Shown: positions 24,014 through 32,546, numbered from the stretch's first letter. The stretch: 64,000 nucleotides of DNA from Pseudomonas abieticivorans (GCF_023509015.1 NZ_CP094975.1:4891501-4955500); one strand, 5' to 3'. The notes: a model not told the origin generated them from the sequence alone. Numbers and translations: made by a program.

Positions 24014-24994
24014 TTACTGAACGGCTTCGATGCGCTTGATCAGGTCGGTGTAAGGCGCGCCGTATTTGCTACGCACGTCGGCGGTGGCGTCATAAAAAGC
24101 TTTTTTCTGCGCAGGTGTCAGGGTGATGAATTCCACCCCGGCTGCCTTGAGTTTGGTTTCACTCTCGGCCGATTTCTTGTCCCACAGCACGCGCTCCTCG
24201 GCCTGGGCTTCGACCGCCAGCTTTTTCACCAGGGTTTTCTGCTCTGGGCTGAGGGTGTTCCAGGTGGCTTTGGACATCACCACCGGCTCCGGCAAAATAA
24301 GGTGCTCGGTGAGCGTGTAGTACTTCGCGCTCTGGTAGTGGTTGTGTTCCAGCAGGGTCGGCGGGTTGTTTTCCGCGCCGTCGATCACGCCGGTTTGCAG
24401 GGCGCTGAAAATCTCGCCCGTGGCCATGGCTATGCCGTTGCCGCCCATGGCGTTGATGGTGTCGATGAATACCGGGTTACCCTGCACCCGGATCTTCATG
24501 CCTTTGAGGTCTGCGATGTCACGCACCGGCTTCTTGGTGTAGAGGTTGCGGGTACCGCCATCCATCCACGCCAGGGCAACCAGGTTGAACTCGGAATGGG
24601 TGATCTTGTCGAGCATCTCCTGGCCGATTTCGCCGTCGATGACCTTGCGCATATGGGCATGGTCGCGAAACACGAACGGCAGGTTGAACACGTTCACGTC
24701 CGGCACCACCGGGCCGACGATCCCCAGGCTGACCCGGGTCATCTGGATGGCGTTGGCTTGGACCTGTTCGACCACTTCCTTTTCAGACCCCAGCACGCCA
24801 CCGGCGAACATTTTGAAACTGATGTCGCCGTTGCTGTCCTTGACCAGCTTGTTACCCATTTCCTGTTCAGCCACGACAGTGGGGTAACCGGATGGGTGAA
24901 CTTCGGCGAATTTGATCTTGACGTCTGCCAGCGCTGTGCCCGAGAGCAACAGCGCTAAAGGGAGTGCGGCGGTGAGTTTGCGGGTGAAGTCCAT
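24014..24994 (-). CDS. TRAP transporter substrate-binding protein (DctP type)
   Basis: 326 residues with a Sec signal (KLTAALPLALLLSGTALA). Mature DctP fold: VKIKFAEVHPSGYPTVVAEQ, FAGGVLGSEKEVVEQVQ, LKGMKIRVQGNPVFIDTINA with the conserved Arg that pins a ligand carboxylate, and GVIDGAENNPPTLLEHNHY. The last motif and the Asn-Pro-Pro run remind me of TRAP proteins for hexuronates and related sugar acids, so such a ligand is a reasonable but unproven guess. The start at 24994 is set by the signal peptide. It is the first gene of the TRAP operon; a candidate operator lies ~140 bp upstream. Confidence 0.92.
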   Translation of the reverse strand: MDFTRKLTAALPLALLLSGTALADVKIKFAEVHPSGYPTVVAEQEMGNKLVKDSNGDISFKMFAGGVLGSEKEVVEQVQANAIQMTRVSLGIVGPVVPDVNVFNLPFVFRDHAHMRKVIDGEIGQEMLDKITHSEFNLVALAWMDGGTRNLYTKKPVRDIADLKGMKIRVQGNPVFIDTINAMGGNGIAMATGEIFSALQTGVIDGAENNPPTLLEHNHYQSAKYYTLTEHLILPEPVVMSKATWNTLSPEQKTLVKKLAVEAQAEERVLWDKKSAESETKLKAAGVEFITLTPAQKKAFYDATADVRSKYGAPYTDLIKRIEAVQ

Positions 24995-25453
24995 GGATAT
25001 CTCCAGTGTTGTTTTTGTTTTTGGATACAGCGGCGTTACGGGGCTAGCGGTACTACCTGCAGGGCGGTGCCGAAGGCGCCTGGGCTCATCACATGGCCGC
25101 AGATCGAGGCCGAGGAGGAGCTCTGCGTGTTGTCTGTTGTCGTATAACATGGAGAGATGTTAGGCAGGGGGGTAAGAGTTGTAACGGCATGTAACATGCT
25201 CGAAAGTCTGATGGCCGGGTAAGGGATCAGCGCAGGTTGCCTGCTCAAAAGTTGAGGCGCTTTAACCTTCGGCTGCGGCAATTCGACACGCCGCCTGCGC
25301 AGTGATAATTCGACCACTGCTCAGCTAACCCTTTGCTTCTCAAGCACAATCCCGGACAATCTGCGCCCCCTTTATGGCCGGGGCGCTGCCTGCTTCATGT
25401 TTCATCCCGTCTCGGCCACGTATGAATAACCGGCAAAGCGGAGATTCGACCGG
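24995..25453. other. 459-bp divergent intergenic region
   Basis: Separates the TRAP operon (minus) from the amino-acid permease (plus). I see no convincing gene. It holds the candidate GntR-like site at 25136-25148 and a hairpin GCGCCCC/GGGGCGC at 25363-25386 in the permease leader. No REP element is present. Promoters of both units must lie here but I cannot fix -10/-35 boxes with confidence. Confidence 0.6.
25136..25148 (-). promoter_or_regulatory. Candidate GntR-type operator upstream of TRAP operon
   Basis: GTTGTCGTATAAC, a short imperfect palindrome with GTT/AAC ends. It resembles operators of FadR/GntR regulators of sugar-acid genes (TTGT-n-ACAA type). No GntR gene is present nearby. 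The site is suggested by shape and position only. Confidence 0.3.
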
Positions 25454-26725
25454 ATGAATGAACAGGCCAACAGCCTCGACCAGGCCTATGCCGCGCCACA
25501 AGCGCAGCTGAGCCCCTGGAGCCGTCACGACACCACCTGGATGCTGGGCCTGTTTGGCACGGCCATCGGCGCCGGCACCTTGTTTTTGCCCATCAACGCA
25601 GGCCTGGGCGGTTTCTGGCCCTTGCTGATCCTGGCGGTGCTGGCGTTCCCCATGACCTATTACGCGCACCGTGGCCTGACCCGTTTCGTGCTGTCGGGCC
25701 GTGATGGCGCCGACATCACTGAAGTGGTGGAGGAGCATTTCGGCCTCAAGGCCGGTGCGCTGATCACCCTGCTGTATTTTTTCGCGATCTTCCCGATCCT
25801 GCTGATCTACAGCGTGGCCCTGACCAATACCGTGGGCAGTTTCATCGAGCACCAACTGCACCTGCAGCCACCCCCGCGCGCGGCGTTGGCATTTGTGCTG
25901 ATCCTGGGCTTGTTGGCGGTGGTACGCTGCGGTGAGCGGGTGATCGTCAAGGCCATGAGCCTGATGGTCTACCCCTTCATCGTCGCGCTGCTGTTTTTGG
26001 CGGTGTTCCTGATGCCGCACTGGAACGGCGGCATCCTCAGCACGGCCAGTAATGTGCCAGAGCCTTCGGCCTTCCTGCACACCCTGTGGCTGGCGATTCC
26101 GGTGATGGTGTTCTCGTTCAACCATTCGCCGATCATCTCGGCTTTTGCGGTGGACCAGAAGCGCACCTATGGCGCCAATGCCGAGCAGCGCAGCTCGCAG
26201 ATCCTGCGCCGCGCCCACGGCTTGATGGTGGTGATGGTGCTGTTTTTCGTGTTCAGCTGCGTGCTGACCCTGTCGCCAGCGCAGTTGGCCGAAGCCAAGG
26301 CCCAGAACCTGTCGATCCTGTCATACCTGGCCAACCACTTCAGCAACCCGACCATCGCGTTCGCCGCGCCATTGATCGCGTTCGTGGCCATTGCCAAGTC
26401 GTTCCTGGGGCACTACATCGGTGCCAGCGAAGGCCTCAAGGGCCTGGTGGCCAAAAGCGGTCGCAAGCCGGGCGCCAAAGCCCTGGACCGCATGGTGGCA
26501 GCCTTCATGCTGGTGGTGTGCTGGTTGGTGGCGACACTTAACCCAAGCATCCTGGGCATGATCGAAACCTGGGGCGGCCCGGTGATCGCGGCCATCCTGT
26601 TTTTGATGCCGATGTACGCCATCCGCCGCATCCCGGCCATGCGCCAGTATTCGGGGCAGATGTCCAACGTGTTTGTGACCCTGGTGGGCCTGGTGGCGAT
26701 TTCGGCACTGGTGTACACGCTTTAG
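25454..26725 (+). CDS. Serine/threonine permease, HAAAP family (SdaC-like)
   Basis: 423 residues with eleven or so hydrophobic helices. The N-terminal block WMLGLFGTAIGAGTLFLPI and later FSFNHSPIISAFAVDQKRTY identify the hydroxy/aromatic amino acid permease family, closest in feel to SdaC/TdcC serine-threonine proton symporters (E. coli SdaC is 429 residues). It imports hydroxy amino acids using the proton gradient (family knowledge). The start ATG at 25454 is preceded by GGAGA at slightly long spacing. It is a single-gene unit ending at a strong hairpin. No serine deaminase gene is adjacent. Confidence 0.88.
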   Translation: MNEQANSLDQAYAAPQAQLSPWSRHDTTWMLGLFGTAIGAGTLFLPINAGLGGFWPLLILAVLAFPMTYYAHRGLTRFVLSGRDGADITEVVEEHFGLKAGALITLLYFFAIFPILLIYSVALTNTVGSFIEHQLHLQPPPRAALAFVLILGLLAVVRCGERVIVKAMSLMVYPFIVALLFLAVFLMPHWNGGILSTASNVPEPSAFLHTLWLAIPVMVFSFNHSPIISAFAVDQKRTYGANAEQRSSQILRRAHGLMVVMVLFFVFSCVLTLSPAQLAEAKAQNLSILSYLANHFSNPTIAFAAPLIAFVAIAKSFLGHYIGASEGLKGLVAKSGRKPGAKALDRMVAAFMLVVCWLVATLNPSILGMIETWGGPVIAAILFLMPMYAIRRIPAMRQYSGQMSNVFVTLVGLVAISALVYTL

Positions 26726-26737
26726 GCTTAGACTGTT

Positions 26738-26772
26738 CAGGCCTGCGCGCTCACCCGCGCGGCGCAGGCCTG
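26738..26772 (+). terminator. Long G+C hairpin after the permease gene
   Basis: Arms CAGGCCTGCGC and GCGCAGGCCTG pair perfectly over 11 bp around a 13-base loop. It starts 12 bp past the permease stop and ends 13 bp before the next start codon. There is no T-run. It probably limits read-through into the deoxyribosyltransferase gene. Confidence 0.6.
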
Positions 26773-26785
26773 ACGGAGAGCCCCA

Positions 26786-27307
26786 ATGGACGCCCCACCC
26801 GTATACCTTGCCGGTTTTGATGTGTTCCGGCGAGATGCCATCGAGCAGGGCCGCACCCTCAAGCGGTTGTGTGCCGAACAGGGCTTGCTAGGCCTGTACC
26901 CCTTCGATAACCAGATCCCCGCCAACCTGTCGCCAACGCGGTCGGCCGCGCTGATCTGCCAGCAGAACATTGCCATGATCCGCGAAAGCCACGCGGTGCT
27001 GGCCAACCTCAACCTGTTCCGCGGCCTTGAACCCGACTCCGGCACCGCTTTTGAAATGGGCATGGCCGTGGCCTTGGGCAAACCGGTGTGGGTGTACTTC
27101 GAGCCTGTAGACTCACTTCGCGACCTGGTGCCGCATGATGCCGAGGGTTTCGATGCACAGGGTTACCAAGTGGAAGATTTTAGCCTACCGCGCAATTTGA
27201 TGCTGGCCTGTACCTGGGCGGGCAGCAGTACCAACGCCGAGCACGCCGTCAGCGACTTGAGCGCCTACCTTCAATCGCACGTCAGTGAGGAACACCATCG
27301 TGGATGA
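26786..27307 (+). CDS. Nucleoside 2-deoxyribosyltransferase family protein
   Basis: 173 residues. Family motifs: VYLAGFDVF at the N-terminus, NIAMIRESHAVLANLNLFRG with the conserved Asn/Phe-Arg-Gly, then EPDSGTAFEMGMAVALGKPV, where the Glu of GTAFEMG is the expected catalytic nucleophile. These enzymes move deoxyribose between bases or hydrolyse deoxynucleoside monophosphates in salvage (family knowledge). GGAGAG precedes the ATG. The gene end overlaps the start of the following unknown gene by 8 bp, implying joint function. A pool-cleaning or nucleotide-hydrolase role is as likely as true transfer. Confidence 0.88.
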   Translation: MDAPPVYLAGFDVFRRDAIEQGRTLKRLCAEQGLLGLYPFDNQIPANLSPTRSAALICQQNIAMIRESHAVLANLNLFRGLEPDSGTAFEMGMAVALGKPVWVYFEPVDSLRDLVPHDAEGFDAQGYQVEDFSLPRNLMLACTWAGSSTNAEHAVSDLSAYLQSHVSEEHHRG

Positions 27308-27794
27308 AGTCCAGAACCTGGGTGAAATGCTCAAGCACTACACCCTGAGCGAAGAACAGAAGAAGCAACAATTCGAGGGCCAGTGCGGCGAGTGGTCCAT
27401 AAGCATCGACCAATTGTTCGAGACCATCGAGCAATGGCTGCAGCCGCTATCGGCCACCGGCCTTCTGGACGTGCAGCGCGAACCTTACCAGGCGGCCAGT
27501 TCCGTGTTCCCGGCGCCGGTGTCGCCGTTCAACTCGCAGAAGATGAGCATCTCCCTGGCCTTGCGCACGGTGGAACTGATACCGGAAGTGATGGGGCCCA
27601 AAGGTGTGATCTCGCTGTCGGTGATGGGGCTTACGTCAGACCGTTTCGGCAGCATCTCGATCGTGCGCACGCCGCCTTCGGCCGATTGGCTGTGGCGCAA
27701 GGACCGTGGGGTCAAGGAGCCTGAAGTGTCGCCCTTGACCTCGGACTTTTTGGCGTTGCAGTTGCAAGCGTTGATTCCCAAGCATCGGGACTGA
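27300..27794 (+). CDS. Hypothetical protein coupled to deoxyribosyltransferase
   Basis: 164 residues from the GTG at 27300 (AGGA ahead); a GTG at 27285 would add five residues. I do not recognise a family. The N-terminal half is acidic and helical (EVQNLGEMLKHYTLSEEQKK, then SISIDQLFETIEQWLQ). The middle has beta-like stretches (MSISLALRTVELIPEVMG, KGVISLSVMGLTSDRFGSIS) and the end is WLWRKDRGVKEPEVSPLTSD. No signal peptide or membrane segment, so cytoplasmic. It overlaps the upstream gene and has no other partner. It could be a regulatory or substrate-shuttling partner of the nucleoside enzyme. Confidence 0.65.
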   Translation: MDEVQNLGEMLKHYTLSEEQKKQQFEGQCGEWSISIDQLFETIEQWLQPLSATGLLDVQREPYQAASSVFPAPVSPFNSQKMSISLALRTVELIPEVMGPKGVISLSVMGLTSDRFGSISIVRTPPSADWLWRKDRGVKEPEVSPLTSDFLALQLQALIPKHRD

Positions 27795-28076
27795 AGGGCG
27801 GGGGTGTTGGGTAAGTGGCGCGGGGTATACCTTCGAACTAATGAGTTAGAAGTAAACCTGAACGCTGAATCGATTATCCGGAACGTACGTTCAATATAAA
27901 AAAATTCAAATTTATCAGAGCGTTAGGATCTTAAAAAAATATTTCCCAGGACTTTATTGCGAGGGTGGGCGCTGGGGTATATACAGTAATTCACCCCTTT
28001 GAGATGCCGAACGTCGAGCCCGTCCTGGCTTGCGTTCACTTGCCGCATCTGCCCGCCGGAATGGAGGTTACGCATT
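27795..28076. other. AT-rich intergenic stretch with palindromes
   Basis: 282 bp containing a markedly A+T-rich run (~27895-27950, including several A-tracts) in an otherwise G+C-rich window. Perfect palindrome GAACGTACGTTC at 27881-27892 and an imperfect inverted repeat TTCGAACT/AGTTAGAA at 27832-27851. No gene seen. Likely promoter/silencer region of the DUF1652 gene. Confidence 0.5.
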
Positions 28077-28343
28077 ATGATGACGCTGGGATTGTGCAGT
28101 CTGGAACTGCGCAACATTATCGAGTGTGCTTTTTTGCCCAAGCGCTGCACGTGTCAGGTGGCGCCTGATAAATCACTGACCGTGCAGGTCACCGACCCGG
28201 TGACAGGCCGGGTGGATTTGCTGGTAACCGGTATCTCCACCGATCGCCTGAACAGCAGTCGGGCCATTTCCGATCTGATCGCTGAGTTGCGTGGCGACCT
28301 GGAGCGCAATCGCCACACCTTCCCCCGCGCGCGCGCAAGCTGA
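28077..28343 (+). CDS. DUF1652-like small protein
   Basis: 88 residues: MMTLGLCSLELRNIIECAF, then CTCQVAPDKSLTVQVTDP, GRVDLLVTGISTDRLNSSRA and ISDLIAELRGDL. This is the pattern of the DUF1652 proteins found almost only in pseudomonads; their function is not known. The ATG pair at 28077/28080 follows a GGAGG at good spacing, which decides the start over the longer open frame beginning at 27999. No signal peptide. Stand-alone gene preceded by an AT-rich region, followed by REP repeats. Confidence 0.75.
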   Translation: MMTLGLCSLELRNIIECAFLPKRCTCQVAPDKSLTVQVTDPVTGRVDLLVTGISTDRLNSSRAISDLIAELRGDLERNRHTFPRARAS

Positions 28344-28377
28344 GGCCACACAGCACCAGCCGATCACTAAGGCGGAC

Positions 28378-28416
28378 AACTCGGGCGAACAACTCGGGCG
28401 AACAACTCGGTCCGAC
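28378..28416 (+). repeat. 13-bp tandem repeat, 3 units
   Basis: AACTCGGGCGAAC twice (28378-28390, 28391-28403) and a diverged third unit AACTCGGTCCGAC (28404-28416). It leads directly into the flank of the REPIN cluster; part of the third unit (ACTCGGTCC) recurs at 28740-28748 ahead of the second REPIN. Confidence 0.75.
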
Positions 28417-28440
28417 AGGCCATGGCGCGTTGCAGCAAAT

Positions 28441-28656
28441 GTGGGAGCCGAGCTTGCTCGCGACGCGCCGCGCGGGCGGCGCTCGATCTCAAGAGCGCCA
28501 CAACAACATCGGCATGCACCTGGTGGCCTTACCAAGATTCCCAAACCAAAGGCTTTTGCAGGGGAGGGGGGGCAACAAATGCCGGCCTTGGGTTATCTGT
28601 GACGCCCTGTAGCGCGCGCCGCCCGCGCGGCGCATCGCGAGCAAGCTCGCTCCCAC
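28441..28656. repeat. REP pair of GTGGGAGC family (long REPIN)
   Basis: Left element GTGGGAGCCGAGCTTGCTCG followed by a G+C-rich arm (28441-28498); inverse REP GCGAGCAAGCTCGCTCCCAC ends at 28656. The ~140 bases between hold no gene. Located between the DUF1652 and porin genes. Confidence 0.8.
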
Positions 28657-28760
28657 ATTGTGTGCAACCTTACATAACAGCTGACCTCACTTCTTGATCG
28701 TGCCCACTGAGATCGTCCGCCAGGCACACAAGGCTGGCCACTCGGTCCAACAGGCCATGT

Positions 28761-28884
28761 GTGGGAGCCGAGCTTGCTCGCGACGCGCCGCGCGGGCGGC
28801 GCTCGATCTCAAGAGCGCTATAACAACATCGGCTAGCGCCCGGCTGCCCCCGCGCGGCGTATCGCGAGCAAGCTCGGCTCCCAC
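28761..28884. repeat. REPIN of GTGGGAGC family, partial duplicate of 28441-28656
   Basis: The first 58 bp (28761-28818) are identical to 28441-28498, and the ~20 bp ahead (CTCGGTCCAACAGGCCATG) match the flank of the first copy with one change. The inverse REP arm ends at 28884. A segmental duplication of REP plus flank. Confidence 0.85.
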
Positions 28885-29081
28885 ATTTGCTGCCTCGTGC
28901 CAGGTCATTAGGGACGTACCTAAATCTACCTGAGCCGGGCTTAACTTTTATTTCATGACAGTATTAAGGCCGTTGTCGCGCAACTGTCATCTGCGCAATT
29001 GTTAATGGGTTTCAACCACTTGCAGGGCCCGAGGTGGCGCCGCCCGGGCGCTGCAAGTGATCCCTCACGTTAATGAGACCC

Positions 29082-30407
29082 ATGATGATCAAGACACTTA
29101 TCAGGCCCTTGGCCGGCGTGCTGCTGGGCGGCGCCATGTTCAGCGCACACGCCGATTTTATCGATGACAGCCACGCCGACCTGACGCTGCTCAACCGTTA
29201 CCTCAACCAGCAAGGCAGCAGCGTGGCCGGCAGCAACGCCAAGGCCAAGAGCGTGCGCGACTGGGGCCAGGGGTTCGAGCTGAACTTCAAGTCCGGTTAC
29301 ACCGCAGGCACCGTTGGCGTGGGCCTGGACGTGCAGGCGTTCTATGGCCTGAAACTGGACTCCAACAGTACCCAAGGCAGCATGTTCCCGTTGGATGATG
29401 GCAAGTCGGCCAACAACTTCGGCGTGCTCAGCCCCACCTTCAAAATGCGCTTTCTCAAGGACGAATTGCGGGTAGGCACGCTGTACCAGAACAACCCGAT
29501 GCTGGCCAACACCGACGGGCGCCTGTACCACCAGACCAATACCGGTGCGCAACTGGTGTCCAAGGATCTGGACAACTTCACCTTCACCGGCGGGGACATC
29601 ACCCAGACCAAGATCCGCAACGAGTCGGGCGACAGTGACATGACCACCGGCGGCGGCAAGAAACTCAGCAACCGCTTCCTGTACGGTGGCGCCGACTACA
29701 CCGGTATCGCCAACACCACCCTGAGCGCCTGGTATTCCAACCTTGAGGATTACTACCAGCAGTTCTACCTGGGTGCACGGCGCACCGACGCCTTGCCGGT
29801 GGGCAGCCTGTTCAGCGATTTTCGCGCCTACCGCAGCCTGGGCGTGGGCGAGAACGCCTCGGGCGACAGCGACTATGCTGCCGCCGGCTACTACGGCGAT
29901 GGGCTGAGCAAGGGCCGTATCAACCAGGCCACCGTCAGCCTGATGGAAAGCTACAGCCTGGAAGGCCACACGGCCGGTATCGGTTACCAGAAAAACAGCG
30001 GCGACAGCGACTTCCCCTACCTGGACTCCGGTCTCAATGGCGGTGATGCGCGCCAAGGGCCGTCGTCGGGCGCGGACTCGCCAGCCCTCACCAACCTGCA
30101 GTTGAACAAGTTCCAGCACGCGGGCGAGCAGACCTGGCTCGCCCAGTACAAGTATGACTTCGGCCATTTGGGCCTCAAGGGGCTGGGCTTCAGCGCGCTG
30201 TACGCCCACGGCGATTCGGTGCGCGTGGCCAGCGGTGGCGACAGCGAATGGGAGCGTGACCTGGCGCTTAGTTACGAAGTGCCGGACGGCCAGCTCAAGG
30301 GCCTGGGCGTGACCTGGAAAAACGCCCACGCCAGCCCCGGCATGACCGGCTCCACGGTGCAGGAAGAGAATCGCTTTTACGTAAGCTATGTAGTCCCGCT
30401 CTGGTAA
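29082..30407 (+). CDS. OprD-family outer-membrane porin
   Basis: 441 residues from ATG 29082; an ATG at 29073 would add three. Signal peptide TLIRPLAGVLLGGAMFSAHA with cleavage before DFIDDSHADLTLLNRYLNQQ. Hallmark of OprD: WGQGFELNFKSGYTAGTVGV, then VGLDVQAFYGLKLDSN and the later MRFLKDELRVGTLYQNNPML. The C-terminus YVSYVVPLW ends in the aromatic residue needed for barrel assembly. OprD channels admit amino acids, dipeptides or small aromatic/organic acids (family knowledge). No adjacent transport or catabolic gene reveals the substrate. Single gene between the REP cluster and tpx. Confidence 0.93.
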   Translation: MMIKTLIRPLAGVLLGGAMFSAHADFIDDSHADLTLLNRYLNQQGSSVAGSNAKAKSVRDWGQGFELNFKSGYTAGTVGVGLDVQAFYGLKLDSNSTQGSMFPLDDGKSANNFGVLSPTFKMRFLKDELRVGTLYQNNPMLANTDGRLYHQTNTGAQLVSKDLDNFTFTGGDITQTKIRNESGDSDMTTGGGKKLSNRFLYGGADYTGIANTTLSAWYSNLEDYYQQFYLGARRTDALPVGSLFSDFRAYRSLGVGENASGDSDYAAAGYYGDGLSKGRINQATVSLMESYSLEGHTAGIGYQKNSGDSDFPYLDSGLNGGDARQGPSSGADSPALTNLQLNKFQHAGEQTWLAQYKYDFGHLGLKGLGFSALYAHGDSVRVASGGDSEWERDLALSYEVPDGQLKGLGVTWKNAHASPGMTGSTVQEENRFYVSYVVPLW

Positions 30408-30509
30408 GAATGCAGGCGCTTTCTATTTTGCAAAAAGCGCCGTAGGCCGGTCGGCCATTTCATGGTTAACTTTGCCTCCTTTCCAAAAACACCTAGAAGG
30501 ATTTCGTTC

Positions 30510-31010
30510 ATGGCTCAAGTAACGCTCAAAGGCAACCCGGTCCAGGTCAACGGTCAACTGCCCCAGGTCGGTGCCCAGGCTCCAGCCTTCTCGCTGGTGG
30601 GTGCGACCCTGGCCGACGTCACCCTGAAAGACTTCGCCGGCAAGCGCAAAGTGCTGAACATCTTCCCAAGCGTCGACACCCCGACCTGCGCTACCTCCGT
30701 GCGTAAGTTCAACGCTGCCCTCGACAAGCTGGAAAACACCGTGGTGCTGTGCATCTCGGCTGACCTGCCGTTTGCCCAGGCGCGTTTCTGCGGTGCCGAA
30801 GGCCTGGAAAACGTCAAGAGCCTATCGACCCTGCGTGGCCGTGAGTTCATCGAAAACTACGGCGTGGCCATCGCTGACGGTCCTCTGGCTGGCTTGACCG
30901 CACGTGCCGTGGTGGTGCTGGACGAGAACGACAAGGTGCTGCACAGCGAGCTGGTTGGCGAAATCGCCGAAGAGCCGAACTACGACGCTGCCATCGCTGC
31001 TTTGAAGTAA
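30510..31010 (+). CDS. tpx: Thiol peroxidase Tpx
   Basis: 166 residues, the standard length. Peroxidatic Cys60 lies in [17 protein letters not shown] and the resolving Cys94 in [11 protein letters not shown], the Tpx spacing. It reduces hydrogen peroxide and alkyl peroxides using thioredoxin. AGAAGG precedes the ATG at 30510; upstream in-frame codons lack a ribosome site. Codon choice is strongly biased, as in well-expressed genes. Two successive hairpins follow: a REP-cored one at 31016-31057 and a true intrinsic terminator at 31084-31110. Confidence 0.96.
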   Translation: MAQVTLKGNPVQVNGQLPQVGAQAPAFSLVGATLADVTLKDFAGKRKVLNIFPSVDTPTCATSVRKFNAALDKLENTVVLCISADLPFAQARFCGAEGLENVKSLSTLRGREFIENYGVAIADGPLAGLTARAVVVLDENDKVLHSELVGEIAEEPNYDAAIAALK

Positions 31011-31015
31011 GAAGT

Positions 31016-31057
31016 GCGGGGGCTGCTTCGCGGATTCATCCGCTAAGCAGCCCCCGC
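31016..31057. repeat. REP-cored long hairpin after tpx
   Basis: Outer arms GCGGGGGCTGCTT and AAGCAGCCCCCGC pair perfectly. Inside them GCGGATTCATCCGC is the usual REP core palindrome. The 42 bases thus fold into one nearly continuous stem. It starts five bases after the tpx stop and may protect the mRNA 3' end. Confidence 0.8.
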
Positions 31058-31083
31058 GCACCGCAATACCCTGATACATAAAA

Positions 31084-31110
31084 ACGGCCTGAACCTTTCA
31101 GGCCGTTTTT
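31084..31110 (+). terminator. Rho-independent terminator of tpx
   Basis: ACGGCCTGAA / TTCAGGCCGT arms with a CCT loop, followed by a run of T. Position 74 bp after the tpx stop and before the mux operon. Confidence 0.92.
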
Positions 31111-31229
31111 CGTTTAAAGTCCGCGCACTTATTAAACTGCCCAGTTAAGTAAATTGCCGGTAAAGGCGCTTTGCTAAAGATGAGTCAGTGCTTATCGTTC
31201 AGCCTCCTGAATAAAACTTAATCTGCATA

Positions 31230-32546
31230 ATGGTCGACCACTCCATGCAACCGTCCGGTTCCCGCAAATCCCGTCGCTGGCTGTCTGGCCTGCTTGTCCT
31301 GTTGCTGATTGCCGCCGCCGCAGGCGCCTGGCACTGGCATTCGACCCGCAATGCAAGCCCTGCCGCCGCAGGCGGCGAGCCGGCAAAGGGCAGGCCCCAC
31401 GGCGGCCGCCCCGGTGGCAACCCGATGCGTCCGGGCTTCGGCCCCTCAAGCGGGCCGACGCCGGTGCGTGTGGCACCGGCGACCGTGGGCGACTTCCCGG
31501 TCTATTACAAGGCGTTGGGCACCGTGACGGCGACCAACACCGTGAGCGTGCGCAGCCGCGTGGCCGGTGAACTGGTCAAGGTGGCCTTCCAGGAGGGGCA
31601 GATGGTCAAGGCCGGCGACCTGCTCGCGGTGATCGACCCGCGCCCCTACGAAATCGCCTTGCAACAGGCCATGGGCACCCAGGCCCAGGACCAGGCGCAA
31701 TTGAAGAACGCCCAACTCGACCTGCAGCGCTACAAGGGCCTGTTCGCCGAGGACAGCATTGCCAAGCAAACCCTGGACACCCAGCAGGCGCTGGTCAACC
31801 AGTACCAGGGCACGCTCAAGACCGACGAGGCCAACGTCAACAACGCCAAGCTGAACCTTGAGTTCACCCAGATTCGCGCACCGATCACCGGCCGCGTGGG
31901 CTTGCGCCAGTTAGACATTGGCAACCTGGTAGCGGCCAATGACACCACCGCCTTGCTGGTGATTACCCAGGTGCAGCCGATCACGGTGATCTTCACCCTT
32001 CCGGAAACCACCCTGGACCCGGTGCTGGCCCGGGTGCACAGTGGCGCCACCTTGCCGGTCGAAGCCTGGGACCGCGGCGACAACAAGCAACAGGCGAGCG
32101 GCGTGCTGGCCAGCCTGGACAACCAGATCGACACCACCACCGGTACCCTGAAGTTCAAGGCCAAGTTCGATAACAAGGACCAGGCCCTGTTCCCCAATCA
32201 ATTCGTTAACGTGCACCTGCTGGCCGACACCCTCAAGGGCGTCGTCCTGGCACCGACGGCGGCGGTGCAGTTTGGTACCAACGGCACATTCGTCTATGCA
32301 TTGGACGGTGACCACAAGGTGAAGATTCGCCAACTGGAAATCGGCGCCTCCGATGGCAACGTCACGGTCATCAAGAGCGGCCTGGCCGCCGGTGATCGCG
32401 TGGTACTGGAGGGTACCGACCGCCTGCGCGATGGTGGCGCGGTGGAAGTGGTCAATGGCGCTGACGACGTGCCCACGACGCCCGGTGAACACCTGCAAGG
32501 CAAAGACGCGGCCCCGGCCGACAAAGAGGCCAAGAGCGGCGTATGA
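31230..32546 (+). CDS. muxA: MuxA, RND efflux periplasmic adaptor
   Basis: 438 residues. An N-terminal signal/anchor helix ([18 protein letters not shown]) is followed by a Gly/Pro-rich linker. The adaptor core comprises a barrel-sandwich ([39 protein letters not shown]), an alpha-helical hairpin ([20 protein letters not shown]) and a membrane-proximal domain ending [20 protein letters not shown]. It matches MdtA/MuxA adaptors. It joins the MuxB/MuxC pumps to OpmB. In P. aeruginosa MuxABC-OpmB exports novobiocin, aztreonam and macrolides (established). The stop overlaps the muxB start (ATGA). A second in-frame ATG at 31245 is possible as the start. Confidence 0.93.
   Translation: MVDHSMQPSGSRKSRRWLSGLLVLLLIAAAAGAWHWHSTRNASPAAAGGEPAKGRPHGGRPGGNPMRPGFGPSSGPTPVRVAPATVGDFPVYYKALGTVTATNTVSVRSRVAGELVKVAFQEGQMVKAGDLLAVIDPRPYEIALQQAMGTQAQDQAQLKNAQLDLQRYKGLFAEDSIAKQTLDTQQALVNQYQGTLKTDEANVNNAKLNLEFTQIRAPITGRVGLRQLDIGNLVAANDTTALLVITQVQPITVIFTLPETTLDPVLARVHSGATLPVEAWDRGDNKQQASGVLASLDNQIDTTTGTLKFKAKFDNKDQALFPNQFVNVHLLADTLKGVVLAPTAAVQFGTNGTFVYALDGDHKVKIRQLEIGASDGNVTVIKSGLAAGDRVVLEGTDRLRDGGAVEVVNGADDVPTTPGEHLQGKDAAPADKEAKSGV

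Larger units (their letters stand above)
28344..29081. other. 738-bp intergenic region: REP cluster and porin promoter
   Basis: Apart from the 13-bp tandem repeat and the two REP pairs, I see no gene. The last ~190 bp (28890-29081) are less G+C-rich and must carry the promoter of the OprD gene. The stretch TTTTATTTCATGACAGTATTA near 28946-28966 could include a -10, but no -35 is clear. Confidence 0.5.

Noticed and set aside
28441-28884. Repeats as remnants of an insertion sequence
   Set aside because: Only REP palindromes and flanks; no transposase frame, terminal repeats or target duplication.
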